A stretch of 64,000 bases of DNA from Prorocentrum cordatum. Taxonomy: Eukaryota > Sar > Dinophyceae > Prorocentrales > Prorocentraceae. The stretch lies in assembly GCA_963575745.1 (NCBI GenBank), contig CAUYUJ010007502.1, forward strand, positions 407,001-471,000, written 5' to 3'. Below are positions 24,801-36,713 of this stretch, piece after piece (position 1 is the stretch's first letter; every line of letters begins with the position of its first letter). The notes beneath the pieces were generated by a model. The model was not told where the DNA came from. It did not search any database and worked only from the letters and a program-made list of their open reading frames with translations. The position numbers and the translations under genes are program-made.

Positions 24801-27800
24801 TCCGCTGGATCCGGTGACGAATCCCAAACCGGCGCCCTCGCCTGAGACATCCTCACAAAACGGGCCCCGGGGGGGATGCCCAGAGGAGCCCAGAGCGGCC
24901 TCCGGCACCGTTTCCGGACGGATCCGCTGGATCCGCTGGATCCGCTGGATCCGGTGACGAATCCCAAACCGGCGCCCTCGCCTGAGACATCCTCACAAAA
25001 CGGGCCCCGGGGGGGATGCCCAGAGGAGCCCAGAGCGGCCTCCGGCACCGTTTCCGGACGGATCCGCTGGATCCGCTGGATCCCGGTGACGAATCCCAAA
25101 CCGGCGCCCTCGCCTGAGACATCCTCACAAAACGGGCCCCGGGGGGGATGCCCAGAGGAGCCCAGAGCGGCCTCCGGCACCGTTTCCGGACGGATCCGCT
25201 GGATCCGCTGGATCCGGTGACGAATCCCAAACCGGCGCCCTCGCCTGAGACATCCTCACAAAACGGGCCCCGGGGGGGATGCCCAGAGGAGCCCAGAGCG
25301 GCCTCCGGCACCGTTTCCGGACGGATCCGCTGGATCCGCTGGATCCGCTGGATCCGGTGACGAATCCCAAACCGGCGGGCGGCCGCCCCTTCTTCTCTCG
25401 GTCGTTTCCCTCTCGCCCAGAAGCGCGCGCCCCTTCTTCTATATATACAGAAATTCCCGATCAACCGCAGAGCGGCGGATGTTAATAGCAGCTTTCGGTT
25501 CTAAGAGCATGTCGTGGTAGGCCTCTAGGAATGCCAAGACGGTCGCTCTGAGAATGGCGACGAGGACGAGCAGGGGCTAGGACGAGGAGGAGTAAGAGGA
25601 GGAGGAGGAGGAGGAGGAGGAGGAGGAAGAGGAGGAGAGGCTTACACAGGAGGACGAGCAGGAGAAGGAGGAGGAGGAAGGAGAAGGAGGAGAGGCTAGG
25701 ACAGGAGGAGGAGGAGGAGGAGGAGGAGGAGGAGGAGGAGGAGGAGGGCGAGGCGCAGGAGAGTGACGACGAGGGCGAAGAGGAGCGACGAGGACGGCGA
25801 CGATGGCGGCGACGACGGCAGGCCGGCGGCGGCGAAGGCGAGGGCGCGTGGGACCCGGGCAGCCGCGGCGGGGCGCGCCGCCGGCCGCCCCGGGTCGCGC
25901 AAACAGGTGCACAAGGGGTCCCCAAACGGGGCGGTGACCACTTCGTGCGGTGAGTCGGTGGGGATTCGGGGTCACCGCACAGTTTTGGGACTCGGGTCGT
26001 TCTCCGAGGACGTCTCGGGCGACAGGGGCCTCCGGGGTCCCAAGACCGTGCGGTGACGGACCGTGCGGTGAGGTCTTGGGGGATTTCGAGGTCACCGCAC
26101 GGTCTGTCACCGCACTGTTTCGGGACTCCAAAGGAGCACAGGGTTGAGTCGAGCGTGTCCCTCTGCAGGATCGATCAGTGGCGAAGCGTCCTGGCTTGCC
26201 TATAGGCCCACCAAACAATGTTCTAAGAACCTTTGGTGTGGCTTCCACGAAGTGCTCTCAGAACATGTCTGGCTGAGACTGTCTTGTACTCACGCATGGG
26301 GCTTGTTTTTGTTTTTAGAATATTTACGGGTTCTTAAAACATTCCGTCGTAGGACTATAGAAATACCCGGACGGTCGGTCCCTGCTAAACAGGAGGATAA
26401 TATCCAAAGACAGTCAAACATTAGTTTTGGGACGATGCTTTGACGATGTCTGTGTCATTTTTGAACATATGTGTTGCACATGTTTTATTGTTCACCCAAA
26501 ATCCACCTGTAGGAGGACATGCCCGAACTAAGCTAGGAGGGGAGGGATGGGATGACAGTAATGTCAGGCGATCGTTTTCTTATTCACTGTTTTGCCGATC
26601 GGCGCGGGACTTCGCACCCCCTCCTTCCCCACCCATGGAGGAGATTTTGGCTATTTCCGGTGCTTGTTTCAAGGAGGTGGAGTCTCCCCCATAGGACGCA
26701 CTGTTGCAAATAGTCGCATCAAGCAGAGGTCCGGAGCCAGATCCCCTCCCCTCCCCTCCCTTGTGCCCAATGTCGAAACGCCGAATAAGAAAACGTAGAG
26801 GGAGTGCCGCGAGACGACCAGAGTGACATTCGAGCGTGAAGTACTTCGACACGTGCCGAGGTCAGGCTTGCAAATTCCATCACCGCGGAGCAATGCCACA
26901 CATAAGCGTAAACTTTTAGCGCTCCGCGCGGATTTCTTGGATCGGCGCTTGGACCCACCTGGCGGCGCCTCCGGCGCCGCCCCTGGCGCGCTCCGCACGC
27001 CAGGGAGGGGGGTCCAGCGCAGATCCAAGAAGTCCACGTGGACCATGAAAAGTGTATGTTTATGCAGCTGTTGTTCCTCGTCGCAGGGGGGGAGATCACC
27101 GGACGTGGCTAGGACACTTTCGCAGAGCGTTCTGGAGCGCTCTGGAACGGCCGGAGGGCCCGTTGCATCTTAATGCATCCTTCAGAGCCGCCAGATCTCA
27201 GAGGTTCCCGATGTCTCTAGGTCCCAGAGGGGCCATTAGACCGCCCAGATATCGTGGACCCTTGCTCTTTATCTTATATTCCTTCTTGCCATAACTACTC
27301 TTATTATTGTTCCCAACCCTCTTGTGTGTTGGGTTCTCGTTTTGAAGTCGCAGCGCCGTGTGTCTCCTTCCTCTCCTCTCCTCCCCTCCTCTTCCTCCTC
27401 ACTCCTCCGTCGATTCTCTCCTCTTCCGCTTTCACCTCCTCTTCCCTTTTCACACCGCCACCATCATCACAATCATCACCGTCATCATCATCGTCATCAT
27501 TATCAGCCTGATCATAATCATCTTCATCGTCATCTTCATCATCAGCATCATCATCCTCATCACTAACATCAACATCACCATCATGAGCACCAACCACTAT
27601 CATAATCACTATCATCAGCAGCAGCATCACCGTCATCATCATCAGCAGCGGTATCATCAGTAACATAATCAGCATCATTCGCATCACTGTCATCAGCATC
27701 ATCAGCATAATCAGTATCCTCATCATCAGCATCATAAGCAGCAGCATCATCGTCAACATCATCACCATCACGTTCATCATCCTCACAATCAGCATCATCA

Positions 27801-28059
27801 TCAGCATCATCATCAACAGCATCATCGGTAGCATACTCATGATCGTCATCATCATCAGCATCATCACCAGCATCAGCAGCAGCAGCGGCAGCATCGTCAT
27901 CCTCGCCACCATCACTAACATCAGCATCAGCATGACCATCATAATCCTCATCATAATCATCATCGTCACCATCAGCATCCGTGCACCATAAGAAGCATCA
28001 TCAGCATCACCATCATCGTTACCACGAGCATAATCATCATCAGCATTATCATCATCATT

Positions 28060-28093
<34 letters not shown>

Positions 28094-31000
28094 CCATTAT
28101 CATCATCATAAGCATCACACCAGCTTAATGAGTATAGTAGGAATGATGGTACGAGTAACAGTCAGAAGAGTAATGCTACTCATAGTAATGATAGGCATCG
28201 TCCTCATTATCATCGTCATCACCGCCATCATCAGCATCATCAGCATCCGCATCGTCTGCATCAGCATCAGCATCAGCATCAACAATATCAGCATCAGCAT
28301 CAACATCATTATCATCATCAGCATCATCATCATCAGCAGCAGCAGCATCCGCATCAGCATCAGCATCAGCATCATCTCTAATCACACGCGTTGTGGCCCC
28401 ATAGGGAGCTCCACCGACGGCTCCATCGGCTGCGTCCGCATGGTTACTCGGGCCCACTCTGGCACACCCTCAGACGCTTCGTGGCCCCATATGGAGCTCC
28501 ACCGACGGCTCCAGCGGCTGCGTCCGCATGGTTGCTCGGGCCCACTCTGGCACACCCTGAGACGCTTCGTGGCCCCATAGGGAGCTCCACCGAAGGCCCC
28601 AGTGGCTGCATCCGCATGGCTGCTAGGGCCCATTCTGGCACACTCCTCACTTGTGTTGTGGCCCAATTGGGAGCTCCGCCGACGGCCCCTCCACATTGTT
28701 AGTTGAGTCCATTCTGGCACATCCCCTCACACGTTTCGTGGCCCCATGGGGAGCGCTCTACCGAAGGCCTCAGCGATAGCGTCCGCATGGCTGCTCGGGC
28801 CCATTATGGCACATTCCTTACATGCTCGTGGCCCCATGGGGTGCTCAATCGAAGGCCCCAGTGGCTGCGTTCGCATGGTTACTCGGGTCCAGTACGGCAC
28901 GTCCTTTACACGCTTCGTGGCCCCATAAGGAGCTCCACCGAAGGTTCCAGAGCCTGCGTCCACATGGCTCCTCGGCTCCATTCTGGCCCACTCCTCACAC
29001 GTTTCGTGGCTTGTTGAGGGAGCTCCACCGTTGGCCCCAATGGTTGCGTCCGCATGGTTACTGGGTCTATTTCGGCGCACCCCTCACACGCTCCGTGGCC
29101 CCATAGCGAGCTTCACCCAAGGCCCCAGAGGCTGCGTCTGCATGATTACTCAAGTCTATGTCGGCATATTCCTCACACGTTCCGTGGCCCCACGGGGAGC
29201 TCCACCGATGACCCTAGGTATTGCGTCTGCATGATGACTCAGGTTCATTTCGGCGCACACCTCACACGATTCGTGGCCCGATAGGGAAATTCACCGAAGG
29301 CCCTAGTGGCTGCGTCTGCATGGTTACTCGAGTCCGTACTGGCAAACCCCTCACACGCGTGGTGGCACCATGGGGAGCTCCACCGAAGGCTCCAGTGGTA
29401 GCGTCTGCATGGTTACTCGAGTCCATTCTGGCACACCCATCGCAGGCTTCGTGACCTCATAGGGAGCTCCACCGAAGTCGCCAGTGGCTGCGTTCGCATG
29501 GTAACTCGAATCCATCCTGGGAAACCCCTCACACGCTTCGTGAATTCATAGGGAGCTCCACCGAAGGCCCCAGTGGCTGCGTCCGCATGGTTACTCGGGC
29601 CCAGTCTGGCACACCCCTCATTCGTTTCGTGGCCCTATATGGAGCTCCACCTGAGGCCCCAGTGATTGCGTCCGCATGGTGACTCGGGTCCATTTCGGCG
29701 CACCGCCTCACACGTTCCGTGGCCCCATATACTAAAGGATTGGGTTCTTCGCCAGTCTAAGTCTAATTCTCCCTTTTCTTTGGGGCGGCGGGCTCGTTAC
29801 TCTCCCTCCGACTCGGGTGCTATCCTGAAGAGGGGGGGAGGGCTGGGGGGGTGGTGCTGCCGCCGTCGAAGGTTTCCTTGGCTCTCGGGGATTGTCTCGA
29901 CCCGGGGGTGCGCTCCAGCAGCGGCGCCTCGCCGAGGGCCCTCCCCGGGTGCCCGGATCGTCCCGAGCGGCCGCCGGAGGCCCGAGTTTGGGACCCGCAG
30001 AACACCGCGCTAAGAGGGGCAGCGATGGGTGAGCAAAGGCGCGGGGAGGGATGCGCCGATCTCTGATCGGGCACTGGTCGCCGAGAGGAGCCCGATAGCC
30101 CCAGGCTGCCCAGGAGCATGCGCATTCCCTATCGGGGCTCATCGCTGATCCATCGGCGACGTATTGCAGATTCTAGGTCGATGCGTCCCCCCTTCTTCCA
30201 GTCCCCCCCTATCGTTGCCCCCCCCAGGCGTCCGGGGGGGGGGGATGGCGAGGAGGGGTTGGATGTCATGGCCAGGGCCATGAGATCTCCCAGGTGTCAT
30301 GGCCCCTTCTTCCTCTTTCAATTCGTACGTTCCCTGGCTCCCCCTTCGTCCGCGCCTCTGGCCATCATGCGTGCGCCCCCACCCTTGGTCCCTTTTCGGC
30401 CGCCCCTCCTGGGACGACCTCGGGGCCTCGACAGCGGAGACGACGACGATTGGCGGAGTAAGCTCGATCGTGGTTTGGCTGTTGGGGTTCTTGTCGGGGC
30501 CCCTCCCGAGACCTGCACGACGACGATGACGACGGCGATGGAGCCGTCTTCGTTTCGGAGTTTGGGCGGCGGGGGGTGCTCTTCTCGAAGTTATCGTCGT
30601 CACGGTTTGACGCGGCCCGGAAAACCGGCCAGGATGACGGACCCCGGGAGGCCCAGGGGAGGAGGCCGCGGAGAGATCCAAGATCGAATGTTTGAAGTCT
30701 TCCTATGTTTCTTCCATTTCTGGGCACCGCGCTGAAAGGGGCCTCAGGAGGCCTGCAAGGACTTCCACAGGCCTTCGAGAGATGAGGGCTGCGCTGCGAA
30801 GCGCGACGACGACGACGATGACTGCGGGGAGAGGGCAAGGGACGATGCTCTTGTCTTCTCGTGCATCAGGGGGGCGGGTACAATCCAGGCGATGCTTAAG
30901 AAAACCCAAGTTTTCGGCCAGAGTCTCGATTATTCTTAATGTTTCAATGTAGATCTCAAGATTTGAATAGACATTCTGGGTTTTTTTTTCAAATTCTGAG

Positions 31001-34000
31001 ACTATGAATTTCTTAACCCATGATTTCTAAAGCATTTCGCAGGGTGTACCCCGGCCCGCCGAGCATGTATCTAAGGGAGAGTTCCCCACACGCTCAGCAC
31101 ATGTGTGCAGCTAGGTGTTCCCGCCTTCCTTGCACGACAACGGTGTCGTCGTCGTCGTCGTCGTCGTCGTTCGTCTTCGATGTCTGTCCTCGACTCGTCG
31201 TCGTCCTGGTCCTCCTCTGTGCCTTCTCCCCTTGTTGTCCCCCTCCTCGTCTTGCCCCTCCTCCACATCCTCATGAGGGGGGCCAGGTGAGAGGCGAGAA
31301 GGAAGAAGAGAAGATGGGAGAGAGGAGGAGGTCGAAGAAAGCGAGGAAGAGGAAGAAGGAGAACGGAAGCCTTCGATCCCTGGCGACTTTGTGGATCGCG
31401 GGCGCTGGTCATTACTAGCCCCCTGGTTGCCTGCTTGCCTCGCCCGTGTTCGAGACCGAGCTCGCGGCGTCTGTCCTGCGCGCCTGTTGTGCGCAGGCAT
31501 CTGCTTGCGCCACAGGTGGCTGTCCGCGCAGCAGCGCGCCCAAGAACAACGGAGAGGGAGAGAGGGATCCGGGCAGGCGGCTCTCCCTTCCTCTTCCCGA
31601 CCCCTCCGGCGCTCCGGGTCGCAGAGCTCCTGCGGCAACATGGGAGCTTCACCCACTCCCGCTCCTCCCATGTCTTGAACCTGCGGACGGCCCGCCCGCG
31701 CGAAATGTTCGCCTTTTTCTTCGCCGCTGCTCGCCGCAGTGCGGAGGAATAGGTGCAGCACCAGCTCCCCGAGCAGGAGAAGTGGGACAGAGGGTGTACG
31801 GTCAGGAACGTCTGCTTAGCGTGTCGCGCCGCCGGGTCTGACCCATCGCGCGCCGGCATGAAACGCGCAAACCACGAGTCCACTTCCAAGCAGCAATTTC
31901 CCGAGCTTCTACCAGCCTCCCGCCCCGCGGAGCGGAGCGACGCGCTACATGATCGCAGGGCACAGCGTGCCACCCGGGCCGCAGGTCGTCTGTCGGTCGT
32001 GTCGCCCCGTCGCCCTCGTCCGTCGCCCGTCGCTCGTCTGTTGGTCGTGTCGTTTCAGCCTTTGGTTGCTGGGCTCCTCTTGTGATGGTAAAACAGTGTC
32101 GCCCGGGCGGCCGCCGCGAGATGCTGGGCAGAAGCACCTGGCCGCAGTGCAGCACATCGGATGTGTGTTGGAGATGCCGCACTCGTCCCCCTCACCACCA
32201 CTAGGCCGAGCATCCGTATGGATGCATGGGCAGAAGCCCCAGACGCGTATCATAGAGTGCCAGAGGAGGCAGAAAGACACCAGATGCGTGCCATGAGGTC
32301 CGACATGCGTACACTAAGCGCGCCCGCGAATCAGTCTGCAAGGCGCGTCGCCATCTCCCCCCTCGTTTTAGTTACAGTCTGAGCGCACAGGAAGGATGAG
32401 CAGCTTTCTAAGGCTCCTCTTGCATCCTTGCCCCCTCGACCAACCCTTGACAACGTTCGCTGGCCAACCACGTTCGAAGAACGCTGGCCAACCCCGTTCG
32501 AAGAACGTCAGCATGGCCTTCCGAGGCCCTTGCATCCTTACCGCGCATCCTTGTACGCGTTGAATGTACGCCCGGCGTTGACCGAAGCGATCGCCGCGCT
32601 CCTCTCCTCTCCCCTGCGACTGCACAGGACCGCTACGTCATCGCCTACTATCCCTTCGCCGCGTCGGAGAGGAACATTCCAGGAGGGGCGACGGGAGCGC
32701 ACGATCGCTGGGAGCATGATGAGACGCATGTCAGCGAAGCGAAGGAGGCAGTAAGCGACAAGGCGGTCCACTCAGCAGATATGCCACGGTGAGAGCAGCA
32801 GGCGCCAGCAGCAGCAGCAATTGCAGCAGCAGCAGGAGCGTCAGCAACAACACCGAGTCAGTAGTTACACAGCGGCATCAGATGCAGCAGCAGCAGCAGC
32901 AGCAGCAGCCGGCAAGCATGACGGATGAGAAAAGGTCACTGTCTAGAGGCCTTCCCCATCCCGCCACCGTGCCTGGGTCGTGGGCCAGAGTCCTTTCGTA
33001 TGCCTTTTTGGCGTCTCTTGGGATGCCTATTGGGAGCCTCTTGGAGGCCTCTTGGAGCCCATTGGAACCCTCTGGTGGGTTTTTCCGGGCGTCTGGGGAG
33101 CCTCTTCGAAACTTGGAGGCCTCTTGAGGCCGCTTGGGCGCCTCTATGGGGCCTCTTGGCGGTCCGGGGGGCCATCTTGGCAACAAGAGGGCTCGTGGGG
33201 CCAGGTCGGGTGCCCCCCTCTGGGATCGAAAATAGATTGAAACACCTAACTCAGTTGTTCCATGTCTTTCCGACCTTGCTGGTGCCGGACATGTCACGCG
33301 GAACACGCCAAGAGATCCGTGAAAGAGCATCTATAATCTGCAACACAGGTTTCTCGAAACTCAACACAGGGAACTCGAAGGGACTGGAGGAAACCACGCT
33401 CAGTGCTCGCCTTGGTTCCTCGTGCTCGCTCGCCGTCCCCCGCACTTGCGGCCCCGAGAGGCATCGGCCTCCTGCTGTCCGCACTCCCCGCCCTGCTGCT
33501 TGCAGGCTTCGCTGCTGCCCCCTCTGGGAGTACAGTCAACCCGCATGGTAAGGATGGGCAACCTTCCCAAGGGTACTCCAGATTTCGTAATAAAGGGAGG
33601 GGGGTTTCATTTCGGGGGGGGGGTCTCTTCCAGGCTATCTTGGAGGGCCTGGGGGGTCTGGGGACGATGTTCTGGAGGGTTCTCCCCCGGGGGAGGGTCT
33701 AAAACTTCTCGTCTGGGAGGGTTGAGACCCCCTCCCTTTTATTACAAAATCTGGAGTACCCTTGGCATCCTGGCCTCCTCGGCCTTTCCTCTGCCGCTTT
33801 CGCTGGCCGCGCCCCGCTCGAAGAGCTTCGAAATGGGCGTCCAAGGCCCTTGCATCCTTTATCGCGCACCCTTACCGTACAGTCGGGCCATATTAGTAGG
33901 TCGACCCTGCCAGATCAAGGGTACCCTGGTGTCCTGTGCCTCGCGACACGTGCCTTCTTACACTCCAATGGCGATGTGGCCTTTCGGAAGGGTCTTGTGT

Positions 34001-34568
34001 CCTCTCGCGTGTCCTGTCCAATCGAGTCCGACTGCACTGGTTGGCCGTACCCGCGCAGCGTGGCTTCGCCAGGGCCGCTGCCTGACGGGGCGTCTGCGCG
34101 CTCTGCCTGGGCCCCGCCCGCTTTGGCCTGACCCCACCGTGTCGCTGCGCGCACCGCCGCCGCGCCCCGACGTGCGTTGCCGGGGCTCGCTCTCTCCGCG
34201 GATCGGACCCTGCGGGCGCCCAGAGGCTTCTCCGTTCGCTTTCGGGGGGAGGGATCCGGCGGCGCGCCCAGGGGGGGAGTAGGAGGGGGCGGGCCTTCTC
34301 AGAAGGCGGCGGGGCTTCTCAGAAGCCTTCCGCCCCTCTGAGAAGCCGTCTCCGTCTTCGGAGAAGGCTCGGACAACATATCAGAAGGCCCGAGGGCTTC
34401 CGAGCCCGCTGGGAAGGCCCGCCCCCTCTGCATTCCCCCCTGCATTCTTGCGAGGCCCTGGAAACATCAGAAAATCTCAGGATGACAAATTGGTCCTGAG
34501 GAAAGGGTCGGCACTGCCTGGGACCCCGTGCATGCACTGAATACGTTTATGCATATATATATATATAT

Positions 34569-34601
<33 letters not shown>

Positions 34602-36670
34602 CAAATATGTGTGTATGGCAAATGGCCATACATAAATGGGCATATACATAAACACACACGCATATGTTTGTATGCATACATATATACATACGTACCTGTA
34701 TACATGCACATATAGAGACATAGCTCAAAAACCCAGAGCCCCTCTGCATTCCCCCCTGGGCTCGCCGCCGAGATGTGGCCCCTGGCTCCCTTCCCTCCAC
34801 CGCGCCCCTGTTCTGGCCTCGGGGCACGCGCCGGGTCCCAAACGGGCCCACCGCGGGCCGCGGAGGGCGTGCTGGAGGACGCGCCTCCCCAACACAGACG
34901 AGTAAAAATGCATCGATTGCGCAGACGTTCGCATGCAGGCTGCCCGTTTTCATGGCGTTCGGCCTCCAGGGCCCCCCTCCGGGCCGCGAGACCGTCAAGA
35001 CGGGGTTGGGATGAAAGACAGGCCCCGGGGAAGGGGCTGTGGATCTCCGGGGGCCAGTGGGGAACGAAGAATGAGCCAGGCGCGGCACTGATCAGGGATG
35101 TCCGTTGCTCAAAGCTGTTGAAAACAGTTCCTGGACATTGCAGTGCAAAGCGTTGCTGGGCATCGCTGGACATTGCGTAGCGTTGCTTGGCGTTGCTTGC
35201 AGTCGTTGCTTGGCAATGCTTAGCATTGCTCGGTGTCGCTTGTTGTGGCTTGGCGTTGCTTGGCATTTATTGGTATTGCGAGGCACTGCTAGGCAAGTTT
35301 TGGCATTTCTTCAAATTGCTGGCAATTGCTTAGCATTCGTTGGTATTGCTTGACATTTCCCGGTGTTGTTGCTTGACCTTGCTTGGCATTGCACGATAAA
35401 GCCTGGGCAACGCATTGCTTGGGATTATTTGGAGTTGCTTGGCACTGGTTGGCAGTGCTTGGGAATGTTTGACATTGCTTGGCATATCGTGGCGTTGCTT
35501 GGCGTAGCGTGGAATTGCTTGGCGTTGTTTCACGTGCTTGACGTTGCCTGGCATTGATTGGCAGTGCTTGGCATTGTTTGACAGTGCCTGGCATTGTTTG
35601 ACACTGATCGGCATTGCTTGCCATTGCAACCCAGGAAATCCCAGGCAACCCTAGGCAACCCGAGGAACTCCGACTGGAGAGGGCCCTGCAATAACCGTTT
35701 TCTTCTCACAAACAAGTCGACCCCTTTCGGTAAAGCCTGCGTGAGACACAATACATCGCATCTCTAGAACGGTAACTTTTGCCTAGAGTTATTTTGAAAG
35801 GCGGCCGATTGCCCATTCGGAGCGAGGATAGAGAAGTGCGTTGGTTTTTAAGCCTTTAAATCGTGTGGCGGCTTCCTGGGCGGGACTTGGCTTTCATGCG
35901 GAGCGTGTCTTGACATCATCATGTTCACTCCATTGTTGCGCGCTGGTCGGTCTGATTGCGCATGGTGTGCGTTGTGGAGCACCCCCATCGGAATATTAAT
36001 TTGGGTGAGTGGGTGAGACCAGTCGCGAAGCGAATTGTGATACTACTTTTGGGTTGCTGCGTCTCCCGTGGGAAGCCTCATTTCCTGGGCCTCAGCCTGT
36101 GCCCCTAACAGCACAGCAAGGTAACTCGAGACGTTTAGACCTATCATTGTGACTGCTGAAGGCCCTGGGTCTGATTTGGGCTCAAGGGCCCTGGTGCTAT
36201 TCATGTGCTGGCCCTCCTGGACGTCCAGGGACGAAATATTTTGAACAAGCCTCAGGACACCAAGAAGGCCAGGGCGGGGACCAATGGCGAGGGACACCCC
36301 CCTCGCCGTCGTCGTCCTCCTCGCCCTCGCTCCTTGCTTCCCCCACCCCGTCCTGCTGCTCCCAAAGCTCCTGCTGCTCATCCTCCTCTCTCATCCCACC
36401 ATCTCCAACATCATCACCGTCATCATCTCCATGTACCATAACCAATCGTTAGCACCACCATCATCACCGTTCACAACCCACCAGCGTCACCCACCATCCA
36501 ACCCCATCAGATCCACCATCATTATTGCCATCAACAACCTCACTCTCACTCTCACCATCATCATCAGCACCATCATCAGCATCAGCAGCATCAGCATAAC
36601 CATCATCACCACCAGCATCATCAGCATCAGCATCAGCATCATTATCATAATCAGCACCAGCATCATCATC

Positions 36671-36713
<43 letters not shown>

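Larger units (their letters stand above)
34268..34775 (+). mobile_element. TIR element M3, copy 1, interrupted by an insertion
   Basis: GGGGGCGGGCCTTCTCAGAA at the left, repeated CTTCTCAGAAGC words, GAAGGCCCGCCCCCTCTG at the right. The 3' flank CCTGGGCTCGCCGCCGA that directly follows the other copies (60580, 63645) is found here only after a 296-bp insertion (34443-34738). Confidence 0.65.

Noticed and set aside
24417-25464. Repetitive protein with DPLDPLDP or GSSGSSGS motifs
   Set aside because: All six frames stay open through the minisatellite; unit lengths vary by 9 bp around 140, and no flanking exon continues it.
28385-29728. CRISPR-like regular repeats
   Set aside because: The 88-bp units are contiguous and degenerate with no unique spacers, in a eukaryotic context.
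34547-35266. - strand frame with YIYIYIY and NAKQCQ repeats
   Set aside because: Read-through of the (TA)n microsatellite and the 10-bp satellite.
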